Source: MADRE2 sp964397015
GTDB lineage: Bacteria; Desulfobacterota; Desulfobacteria; Desulfobacterales; Desulfobacteraceae
Reading direction: 5' to 3'
Length of the DNA: 5,311 nt
Assembly: GCA_964397015.1 (NCBI GenBank)
Contig: CAYNHL010000181.1
Coordinates: 1 to 5,311 of the forward strand
A model generated the notes under the pieces. It was given only the letters and a program-made list of their open reading frames with translations. It was not told the DNA's origin and ran no database searches. Shown here piece after piece: positions 1 through 5,311 of the stretch. The position numbers and the translations under genes were made by a program. Position 1 is the stretch's first letter; the number at the start of each line of letters is the position of its first letter.

Positions 1-186
1 AAATTTGACTTTTTTTACCTGTAAATTAAATATCGGGATTCAATATTCAGTATTTTCGGAAATAATTTTCCTTAATTTTAAAAACAGGAATGATTTATCC
101 GTATTCATTGAGCTGTCCTAAAAATTATTCAAACACAATGTATTGATTTAATTCATAAAAAAAAATGATTCCAATTTGTTCATCCA

Positions 187-202
187 TGGCATGCATGCTG
201 CT
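187..202 (+). promoter_or_regulatory. candidate sigma-54 (-24/-12) promoter
   Basis: The sequence TGGCATG-N4-CTGCT matches the RpoN consensus TGGCACG-N4-TTGCW at 10 of 12 defined positions. It has the invariant GG at 188-189 and GC at 200-201 in the correct spacing. Transcription would start near 213, giving a leader of about 75 nt before the first operon ATG at 289. If real, expression would depend on an enhancer-binding activator ATPase. No activator gene or enhancer site is visible here. The element overlaps the perfect palindrome GCATGCATGC (189-198), so the match could partly be a coincidence of that repeat. No convincing sigma-70 pair was found in the right position. Confidence 0.4.
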
Positions 203-218
203 TAATGCCGCTTCAACC

Positions 219-236
219 GAGTGGACTGTTCTGCTC
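219..236 (+). promoter_or_regulatory. small dyad in the operon leader
   Basis: This is an inverted repeat of the form GAGNNGA-N4-TCNNCTC. In RNA it could form a 7-bp hairpin with two G-U pairs and a 4-nt loop. It lies a few bases after the start point predicted from the sigma-54-like element. It could be an operator half-site pair or a leader hairpin, but dyads of this strength occur by chance. Confidence 0.2.
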
Positions 237-275
237 AAAACAACTGGCAGATATTGACAACACAGGATAAACAAA

Positions 276-280
276 AAGGA
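276..280 (+). promoter_or_regulatory. Shine-Dalgarno of the SpeD-like gene
   Basis: AAGGA, preceded by an A run, sits 8 nt upstream of the ATG at 289. It is the best ribosome binding site in the operon and fixes the start of the first gene. The downstream genes have weaker sites and depend on overlap or close spacing. Confidence 0.75.
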
Positions 281-288
281 CTACTATT

Positions 289-681
289 ATGACGAACACT
301 TCAGCAGCCCTTCATATTGACACCGCCCCGGATGTATGGGGTATTGCATCGGCAATTGATATCTATGACTGTGATCCTGCAGGAATCCGGGATGCCGTGG
401 GGATCAGAAAATTTGTGGTTGAACTGTGCGATTTAATCGAAATGAAAAGATTTGGTGAAACCCAGGTGGTTCATTTTGGTGAAGATGAAAAAGTTGCCGG
501 ATTTTCAATGGTACAGCTCATTGAAACATCCCTGATATCCGCTCATTTTGCCAACCTGAGCAATACCGTATACCTTGATGTGTTCAGCTGCAAACCTTAC
601 GATCCTGAAACTGTAAAAACGTTTTCCCAAAAATATTTCAGCGGAAAATCATCCCGGCTGAATGTAACCTTGAGATACTGA
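289..681 (+). CDS. SpeD-family pyruvoyl-dependent decarboxylase (AdoMetDC-like)
   Basis: A 130-residue protein of the same size as the short bacterial S-adenosylmethionine decarboxylases (Thermotoga maritima type), which self-cleave to form a pyruvoyl cofactor. The N-terminal strand (IDIYDCD, residues 23-29) and the core LDVFSC (96-101) fit the family. Counting residues, Ser81, His86 and Cys101 keep the exact spacing of the family's pyruvoyl-forming Ser63, processing His68 and catalytic Cys83, so autoprocessing and decarboxylation are probably intact. The residue before the processing serine is Thr80, where classical SpeD has Glu, and the usual HTWPE stretch after it is replaced by HFANL. Such divergence is known among SpeD homologues, some of which decarboxylate arginine or ornithine instead of AdoMet, so the substrate is open. 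It is first in a four-gene operon, with no spermidine synthase beside it. Family membership is firm; the activity is inferred. Confidence 0.88.
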   Translation: MTNTSAALHIDTAPDVWGIASAIDIYDCDPAGIRDAVGIRKFVVELCDLIEMKRFGETQVVHFGEDEKVAGFSMVQLIETSLISAHFANLSNTVYLDVFSCKPYDPETVKTFSQKYFSGKSSRLNVTLRY

Positions 682-689
682 AGCGACAT

Positions 690-1646
690 ATGGAAGTTTT
701 GCTGTACGACGACCCGGAAAGCTGCAGGCTTATCTGGGAAAAACACTGGCCGGCAAGGGGGCTTTTTGATTTATGGCCTGTACGTTTTTGTTTTCAAAGG
801 GCATTTTCAAAACCAACCCTGTTTTTAGTGCTCCGCCAAGGACAACAGGACACGGGATTTTTGCCACTTTGCTGGGACGAAAAAACCCGGGCCTTTATCC
901 AGTTCCCCGGAGAAACATGGCAGGACAGAACCTGGATTGAACAGAACCGGCTGATCGCCCGGAACCCGGCCGTGCTTGAAATGATGCTGGACGCGGTGCC
1001 GGGCAATGTCCATCTCAGGTATCTGCAATGGACAGGGCTGATGGCGTTCGGCCTTCCTTTCACTGAAGATGAAACAGGATATCTGTTTTACCCCGGAATG
1101 TACAATTATTCATTCGAAAACTACATGCAGTCATTCTCGGGCAAATCAAGGAAAAAGATCGAATCGGAATTAAAAAAAAGTACTCTTTGGAAAGTATCGT
1201 ACCGGTTCAACCAAAGATCGGACGTCGATCACCTGTTTGCCATGAACAGGCAGACGTTTGGTGAATCCTCCTATTTTTCCGATCCGGCGTTTACACTCTC
1301 TTTTGAAAACCTGGTATTGTTCCTTGAAAGATCAGGCATGCTGAGAATCACCACATTAATGGCAAAAGACAGGATCGTGGCCGTGGATATAGGAGCCGTG
1401 TTCAAAAACACCTATACCCTGCTGGCCGGGGCAACAGACCCCGAATTTCCAGGCATTGCCAAGATCATAAACCTCTTTCACCTGGAATGGGCCTGCCGTT
1501 CCAGAATTGCTGCCGTAGATTTTCTATGCGGTGATTTTAACTGGAAAAAAAGGTTTCACCTGACACCAAGACCCCTTTATCAGTTCAACCGTGACACGTC
1601 AATTTCATATCAGGCATTGCAGCATAAAAAGGTGAACTGTGCCTGA
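690..1646 (+). CDS. GNAT/FemAB-like acyl- or aminoacyl-transferase (BioF2/CelD type)
   Basis: A 318-residue soluble protein with no signal peptide or membrane segment. The C-terminal half resembles the Acetyltransf_6 (BioF2-like) GNAT fold also found in FemAB-type peptidyl ligases. It has a basic helix FSGKSRKKIESELKK (149-163), a core strand-loop region with AGATDPEFPG (246-255) followed by a helix, and the terminal motif VDFLCGDFNWKKRF (276-289), which corresponds to the family's DFgrGdxxYKrrf signature. The N-terminal half (about 25-115, with ETWQDRTWIEQNR) probably forms the first GNAT-like lobe. Such proteins transfer acyl groups from CoA or aminoacyl groups from charged tRNA onto amines; which applies here cannot be told. 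The start lies 8 bp after the previous stop with only a weak GAAG site, so translation is probably coupled. The neighbouring decarboxylases and ligase suggest that it modifies the small molecule made by the operon. Confidence 0.82.
   Translation: MEVLLYDDPESCRLIWEKHWPARGLFDLWPVRFCFQRAFSKPTLFLVLRQGQQDTGFLPLCWDEKTRAFIQFPGETWQDRTWIEQNRLIARNPAVLEMMLDAVPGNVHLRYLQWTGLMAFGLPFTEDETGYLFYPGMYNYSFENYMQSFSGKSRKKIESELKKSTLWKVSYRFNQRSDVDHLFAMNRQTFGESSYFSDPAFTLSFENLVLFLERSGMLRITTLMAKDRIVAVDIGAVFKNTYTLLAGATDPEFPGIAKIINLFHLEWACRSRIAAVDFLCGDFNWKKRFHLTPRPLYQFNRDTSISYQALQHKKVNCA
1628..1633 (+). promoter_or_regulatory. Shine-Dalgarno for the GTG-started ligase
   Basis: AAGGTG (or AAAGGTG) lies inside the end of the upstream gene, 5 nt before the GTG at 1639. 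It supports that GTG as the start, and it places the site where ribosomes finishing the GNAT gene at 1646 could restart. No ATG lies close by in this frame that would serve better. Confidence 0.55.
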
Positions 1647-2910
1647 TTCAAAAAAAGTCCTGGTTGTGGGAACGACATCGGATTACATCGACTGGATTCG
1701 GAGTTCAAATCCTGGACGCGCCTTGTTCCTTACAGAACCAGCCGTCCGCAGAACAGCCGGGGAACCGGCTCCGGCAGACGGCGAGGAAATCCTGGTACCA
1801 CTGACAGACCTGGACCAGGTCCGGTCCGCGCTGGCCCGGCACATGGAAACCTTCGGCATCACCCTGACCGGAGCAGCCTGTTTTGACTGCGAATCAATGG
1901 CATTGACAGCAAGGCTTGCCGGGATACACCACCTGCCATACCACTCTCTTGCGGCCATAGAAAACTGCCGGGACAAACAGGTTTCTAAGCAGCTGTGGCA
2001 CCAGAATCAAATACCCGCGCCGGATATAGCTTTGGTCAACCGTGTCGAAGATGTGATCCGGTTCTGCGGAACAAAACCTGACGGAATCGTGCTCAAACCT
2101 TTTTTCGGCAGCGGCAGCGAGCTAGTATTCAAATGCACGACCCCTTTGGAATGCCGGGATGCCTTCCAGGCTATAAAAACCGGGCTTGAAACAAGGGCAG
2201 CCCATCCTCTTTTCAGGAACAACGGCTTAAAACCCCACCTGATGCTGGCCGAAGAAGAGATACCGGGGCCGGAATTCAGCTGCGATTTTGTAATTGAAAA
2301 AAACAGGGTAAATTTTATCCGAACAACCAGGAAAATCAAGCTGCCGTCCAGGCCCTTCGGCACAGTCACAGGATATGTCCTGCCGTCAAAACTTCCCGGG
2401 AACGATGATATCTCCATTTTTGAACCCTTATTTCTCAAAGCGGCCCGGTCACTGGGCATCGAGCATGGAATCTGCATGGCTGATTTTATTTTCAGGGACA
2501 ATCATCCGGTGTTCATCGAGATAACCCCTCGACCGGGCGGAGACTGCCTGCCCGGCCTTATCAGAGAATCTTCCGGCCTGGACATGCTGTCTTTGACCCT
2601 GGATATTGCAGAGAAAAAACCGCTGTCAGTGGAGAAAACAACTGCTTTCACACCATGTGTCGGATACCGTATCCACGCCTGCAGGGCGGGAGTACTGAAA
2701 AGAATAAGGACCTCCGGAATCGATTCTGACAGCCGGGTCCGTGACATTCGCCTGACAAGAAAACCCGGCCATGTCATTACCATGCCTCCTCTGGATTATG
2801 ATTCATGGCTCCTGGGACATATGATAATAAAGCCTGATTCCCTGGAATATCCCGAAACACAGTGCCTGCTGATCTCCAAGCGCCTTCAGATTGAAATCGA
2901 CCCTGCATGA
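1639..2910 (+). CDS. ATP-grasp carboxylate-amine ligase
   Basis: A 423-residue ATP-grasp enzyme, expected to activate a carboxylate as an acyl phosphate and join it to an amine. The pre-ATP-grasp domain covers about 1-110, starting with the strand KKVLVVG. The ATP-binding lysine is in GIVLKPFFGSGSE (149-161, Lys153) with its glycine-rich loop. EEEIPGPEFSCDF (205-217) is the adenine-side strand, and Asp282 and Glu294 in ADFIFRDNHPVFIEITPRPGG are the likely magnesium ligands. The usual E-x-N is E-I-T here (Thr296), followed by PRPGGD. About 90 residues after this point form a C-terminal domain. The start is GTG, overlapping the previous gene by 8 bp, with AAGGTG 5 nt upstream. The fold is firm. 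Substrates are unknown; the adjacent decarboxylases make amine or amino-acid partners plausible. Confidence 0.87.
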   Translation: MPDSKKVLVVGTTSDYIDWIRSSNPGRALFLTEPAVRRTAGEPAPADGEEILVPLTDLDQVRSALARHMETFGITLTGAACFDCESMALTARLAGIHHLPYHSLAAIENCRDKQVSKQLWHQNQIPAPDIALVNRVEDVIRFCGTKPDGIVLKPFFGSGSELVFKCTTPLECRDAFQAIKTGLETRAAHPLFRNNGLKPHLMLAEEEIPGPEFSCDFVIEKNRVNFIRTTRKIKLPSRPFGTVTGYVLPSKLPGNDDISIFEPLFLKAARSLGIEHGICMADFIFRDNHPVFIEITPRPGGDCLPGLIRESSGLDMLSLTLDIAEKKPLSVEKTTAFTPCVGYRIHACRAGVLKRIRTSGIDSDSRVRDIRLTRKPGHVITMPPLDYDSWLLGHMIIKPDSLEYPETQCLLISKRLQIEIDPA

Positions 2911-4139
2911 TACCTGCAAATCCACCCGGCCCTGCGGTCCCGTCTCCCATACCCCGCGAACTGATCATTGATTTTGTCCGGCATTATTTTTCACGGGCCG
3001 GCCGTTATCTCGATGTGACACGCAAACTGGGATCTCCTCTTTACCTTGTGGAAAGACAAGTACTTGAAACGCGTGCCGCTCAATTCAAAAAAGCTTTTCA
3101 AGACCTTTTCCCAAAACCGTCGTTTTATTTTGCCGTCAAAAGCAACAACCTTCCTGAAATTTCAGGCATACTGCTTGAAAAAGGATACGGACTCGATGTC
3201 TCGAGCGGAGTAGAACTTGAACAGGCCCTTGCAATGGGTGCAGAGGATATCATTTTCAGCGGACCCGGAAAAACCGAAGCCGAACTGTCACTTGCGCTTG
3301 CACATTCCAGCCGGGTAGTGGTACTGATGGACAGCCATGGTGAATACCGGCGCCTGAAAGCCATGGCACAGGAACAGCGGCAGTTGATAAGAACCGGAAT
3401 CCGGCTGAACACATCCCCGGAAGGCCTGTGGCGAAAATTCGGTATTCCGCCCCGCGAGCTTTCAACTCTTATGGAAGATGTTCTTAGGAATGAATTCTTA
3501 AAACTGACCGGACTCCAGGTTCACTCGTCCTGGAACCTGACGCCTGATCGGCAGGTTGAATATATTCACTTACTGGGCGATCTTCTGAAAAGCCTTCCCG
3601 CTTTTTTTCTCGACACCATCGAATTTATTGATATCGGTGGGGGATACTGGCCTCCCCTGGGGGAATGGCTGCAGTCAACCAACCCTTTGTCGCCCTGCCG
3701 ATTGCCGGGCCTGCCCATAGACGTTTTTGCCGACCGGCTTGCCCGTGCAGTCCGCCGGCACATTCTTCCTGTGGTTGACTGCCGGATCTGCTTTGAACCC
3801 GGCCGCTGGATCTGCAACGATGCCATGCACATCATCATCCAGGTAATTGACAAAAAAGCGCCGGACCTGGTCATAACGGATGCCGGGACCAATGCCGTTG
3901 GCTGGGAGCGATTTGAAACAGACTATTTTCCTGTACTCAATCTATCCCGCATCGCCCTGGTCCAGAACCCCTGCCAGATTCTCGGCTCCCTTTGCACCCC
4001 CCACGATGTCTGGGGGTATGCATATTTCGGCAAGGATATCCAGGAAGGTGATATCCTCATGATCCCTACCCAGGGAGCTTATACCTACAGCCTCCGCCAG
4101 CATTTCATAAAAGCCCTGCCAAAAGTTGCAATAATCTAA
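2907..4139 (+). CDS. fold-type III PLP-dependent decarboxylase (Orn/DAP/Arg decarboxylase 2 family)
   Basis: A 410-residue cytoplasmic enzyme with an N-terminal alanine-racemase-type barrel and a C-terminal beta domain. Lys78 in YFAVKSN should bind PLP. SSGVELEQAL (99-108), His206 in VHSSWN, IDIGGGY (241-247) and FEPGR (296-300) are the conserved cofactor-pocket elements. Cys363 in GSLCTPHDVWG (360-370) is the catalytic cysteine contributed across the dimer, and Tyr392 lies in the GAYTYS strand. In diaminopimelate decarboxylase the cysteine motif is CESxD and the end is GAYxxSxxSxFN; here it is CTPHD and GAYTYSLRQHF. The CTPxD form is closer to decarboxylases of secondary metabolism (for example BtrK/PvsE-like), so a LysA call would be unsafe. 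ATGA overlap with the ligase and no separate ribosome site indicate tight coupling. Probably decarboxylates the alpha-carboxylate of a modified amino acid. Confidence 0.87.
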   Translation: MIPANPPGPAVPSPIPRELIIDFVRHYFSRAGRYLDVTRKLGSPLYLVERQVLETRAAQFKKAFQDLFPKPSFYFAVKSNNLPEISGILLEKGYGLDVSSGVELEQALAMGAEDIIFSGPGKTEAELSLALAHSSRVVVLMDSHGEYRRLKAMAQEQRQLIRTGIRLNTSPEGLWRKFGIPPRELSTLMEDVLRNEFLKLTGLQVHSSWNLTPDRQVEYIHLLGDLLKSLPAFFLDTIEFIDIGGGYWPPLGEWLQSTNPLSPCRLPGLPIDVFADRLARAVRRHILPVVDCRICFEPGRWICNDAMHIIIQVIDKKAPDLVITDAGTNAVGWERFETDYFPVLNLSRIALVQNPCQILGSLCTPHDVWGYAYFGKDIQEGDILMIPTQGAYTYSLRQHFIKALPKVAII

Positions 4140-4273
4140 AGTTCCCTTTAAATTTCCAGTAAAATTAAAAAAGTAACCGCGTTCCGCCTCGTAGCCGGCA
4201 TTGTCCAGATGTTTGAAAAGCCGGCAAAAACCCATGGAAGGCAGGCTGCCGCAGATGTGGGACAGCCTGCTGA
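4140..4273. other. convergent intergenic region with inverted repeats
   Basis: This 134-bp gap lies between the operon's last stop and the stop of the opposing gene. It contains a weak AT dyad at 4148-4169, a GCCGGC pair (4194-4199 and 4220-4225, 20-nt loop) and a stronger GCAGGCTG/CAGCCTGC stem. No classic plus-strand hairpin followed by a T run is visible, so the termination site of the operon is not clear. Confidence 0.5.
4241..4270 (-). terminator. possible terminator of the minus-strand gene
   Basis: A perfect 8-bp stem, GCAGGCTG (4241-4248) with CAGCCTGC (4263-4270) and a 14-nt loop, begins 3 bp beyond the minus-strand stop codon. On the minus strand a run of five T (4226-4230) follows about 10 nt after the stem, which is further than in a textbook intrinsic terminator. 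Position supports a role in ending the minus-strand transcript; the loose T run keeps confidence low. Confidence 0.35.
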
Positions 4274-5311
4274 TCAGGTGTCCGTCAGCTCTTCAAACTG
4301 GTCCATGGCCAGGTCAGCGGCATCGCGGCACACCCTTTTAACCTGCAGGATATCAGGCAGCAGGGATAATTTTTGTTTTGCCTGCCGCAGGCGAAGCAAA
4401 ACAGGGTTCCGCAGGTCCGGATCAATATTGTTTGCCGCCATATCAGCCGTCAGTTTTGTGATGACCGCATCAATTTTTTCTTTTGCCTGCCTGCGGCAGT
4501 CTTCCAGTTTTTGGGATTCAATCTGTTTGTGACATGTGTTGACTGTATTGAAAAAATCTTGTGCAGCCTGGATCTGGTCAAAGGGGTATGGAGAGGAAAC
4601 AATGTCAGCCAGGTGCCTGTATGCAGCTGCGGCATCAGGTTTTTCGGTGATACGGGGCAGATTCTCATCAAACTGCGGCATGGTTTGTACCAGCATGTCC
4701 CAGAAGTCTATATCTTTTGTGTAAAATGTGCGGATTGTTTGAAATGTCCGTGCAACAACAGGCAGCTGGTCCAGCTGTTTGAAGCAGTCGGTTAAAACAG
4801 CATGGGCGGTCTGGTTGTGCAGCAGGCGGCCTGTGAATGCAAGCAGCATTTTCATCTGGTCTCTGCCTGGGCAGGCATCAGTGCGTGCCCGGGTATAAAA
4901 GGTTTTTACATCATGATGCCACTGCAAAAACATCTGTAATGCTGCGAATGCAAATGCATGCTGGTCTTCATAATCTGCAAACGGCGCCCCCGCCTGCTGA
5001 AAAGCCTGCTGTACAGCTTTGAAAGTCGCTGCCGGCACTTTTTTGTTCAGGACCACCCGGATCTGGGTATCAGGAGTGGCCATCAGCTTCTGTTTGGCTT
5101 CAAGGGCAGGTATCTGCCGGCTGTCAAGATAAAAACAGAGCTTGAGTTCATACACAAATCCAAAAACCATCTGAAGGATTTCAGATGCAGGCAGGCTGTT
5201 TTGTATTGAAACTTCAGTTATGATTTCACAGAGTGATGTCTGTCCATGCATGGTGCATTGTTCTGTAATACAGGACAAGACCGGGTCAGTGAGCTCTGCA
5301 TCATCCATTGC
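4274..5311 (-). CDS. C-terminal part of an uncharacterised helical protein, 5' end outside window
   Basis: At least 344 residues in an open minus-strand frame ending in TGA at 4274-4276. There is a Met codon at 5306-5308, but the frame stays open to the window edge and no ribosome site can be seen, so the true start is probably further right. The protein is rich in Ala, Gln, Asp and Lys and appears mostly helical. About 1-105 could be a winged-helix-like region ending in a strand and basic turn (IRVVLNKKVPAATF). About 250-344 is charged and likely coiled coil, with the similar segments LRQAKQK and CRRQAKEK. There is no signal peptide or membrane helix in this part. I do not recognise it with certainty. 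The layout faintly recalls the C-terminal region of BrxC/PglY (DUF6079-like) proteins of BREX-type phage defence; the diagnostic P-loop part would lie outside the window. Confidence 0.75.
   Translation of the reverse strand, partial: AMDDAELTDPVLSCITEQCTMHGQTSLCEIITEVSIQNSLPASEILQMVFGFVYELKLCFYLDSRQIPALEAKQKLMATPDTQIRVVLNKKVPAATFKAVQQAFQQAGAPFADYEDQHAFAFAALQMFLQWHHDVKTFYTRARTDACPGRDQMKMLLAFTGRLLHNQTAHAVLTDCFKQLDQLPVVARTFQTIRTFYTKDIDFWDMLVQTMPQFDENLPRITEKPDAAAAYRHLADIVSSPYPFDQIQAAQDFFNTVNTCHKQIESQKLEDCRRQAKEKIDAVITKLTADMAANNIDPDLRNPVLLRLRQAKQKLSLLPDILQVKRVCRDAADLAMDQFEELTDT

Larger units (their letters stand above)
1..288. other. AT-rich upstream leader without a gene
   Basis: This stretch has many A and T runs and is clearly richer in AT than the genes that follow. 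No open frame with a plausible ribosome binding site was found on either strand. Its right third carries a candidate sigma-54 promoter, a small dyad and the Shine-Dalgarno of the first operon gene. Its left two thirds show only short AT-rich dyads, such as a 5-bp stem at 58-71, which are expected by chance in such sequence. It is best read as an intergenic or regulatory region upstream of the operon; the gene on its left is not in the window. Confidence 0.7.

Noticed and set aside
5..33. TTGACT with an AT-rich block downstream as a sigma-70 promoter
   Set aside because: The best -10 candidates match only three of six positions, and such blocks are expected by chance in this AT-rich stretch.
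58..80. GGAAA/TTTCC hairpin followed by a T-rich tail as a terminator for an upstream gene
   Set aside because: The stem is only 5 bp, mostly A-T, and no upstream gene is visible to terminate.
90..146. Tiny 18-codon plus-strand frame in the leader, as a leader peptide
   Set aside because: The only purine-rich stretch touches the ATG, too close for a ribosome site, and the peptide has no regulatory run of one amino acid.
254..259. A perfect TTGACA, a possible -35 box for the operon
   Set aside because: No acceptable -10 box lies 16-18 bp downstream; the nearest (TACTAT at 282-287) leaves a 22-bp spacer and runs into the start codon.
2007..2501. Minus-strand frame of 164 codons inside the ATP-grasp gene
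   Set aside because: It is the complement of conserved ATP-grasp coding sequence and its translation is Ser-rich without family features, as expected of a shadow frame.
3942..4235. Minus-strand frame of 97 codons overlapping the end of the PLP decarboxylase gene
   Set aside because: It is largely antisense to a well-supported gene, has no recognisable motif and no ribosome binding site.
4373..4795. Plus-strand frame of 140 codons opposite the helical protein gene
   Set aside because: It lies wholly antisense to the longer minus-strand frame, is Cys-rich and has no domain; the minus-strand reading has the more protein-like composition.
1..5311. CRISPR array, tRNA, rRNA or insertion sequence
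   Set aside because: No regularly spaced repeats, no cloverleaf with a T-loop consensus, no rRNA-like blocks and no transposase or terminal inverted repeats were found.

Overview
The window looks like chromosomal DNA from a Gram-negative bacterium of moderate GC content. Codon usage, Shine-Dalgarno-type start sites and a candidate sigma-54 promoter would suit a sulfate-reducing Desulfobacterota-type organism. That assignment is an impression from reading the sequence, not a measured result.

Layout: (i) 1-288 is a markedly AT-rich leader without a convincing gene. It holds a candidate -24/-12 (sigma-54) promoter near 187-202, a small dyad at 219-236, and a good Shine-Dalgarno just before the first gene. 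(ii) 289-4139 is a tight four-gene plus-strand operon: a SpeD-family pyruvoyl-dependent decarboxylase, a GNAT/FemAB-like (BioF2-type) acyl- or aminoacyl-transferase, an ATP-grasp carboxylate-amine ligase, and a fold-type III PLP-dependent decarboxylase. Gaps are 8 bp, then overlaps of 8 bp and 4 bp, so the genes are very likely co-transcribed and translationally coupled. (iii) 4140-4273 is a short convergent intergenic region with inverted repeats. (iv) 4274-5311 is the C-terminal part of a minus-strand gene that runs off the right edge. It encodes a helical protein with no certain family; a weak resemblance to the C-terminal part of BrxC/PglY-type (DUF6079-like) defence proteins is noted.

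The operon is the interesting part. It pairs two decarboxylases that use different cofactors (a self-generated pyruvoyl group and PLP) with an ATP-dependent amide-forming ligase and a GNAT-fold transferase. It has no aminopropyltransferase (SpeE), no lysine or arginine pathway gene, no transporter and no NRPS/PKS gene. The most economical reading is a compact pathway for an amide-containing, amine-terminated small molecule. In this model the SpeD-like enzyme makes an amine, the ATP-grasp enzyme condenses it with an amino acid or other carboxylate, the GNAT protein adds an acyl or aminoacyl group, and the PLP enzyme removes a remaining alpha-carboxylate. The order of steps, the substrates and the product cannot be read from the sequence.
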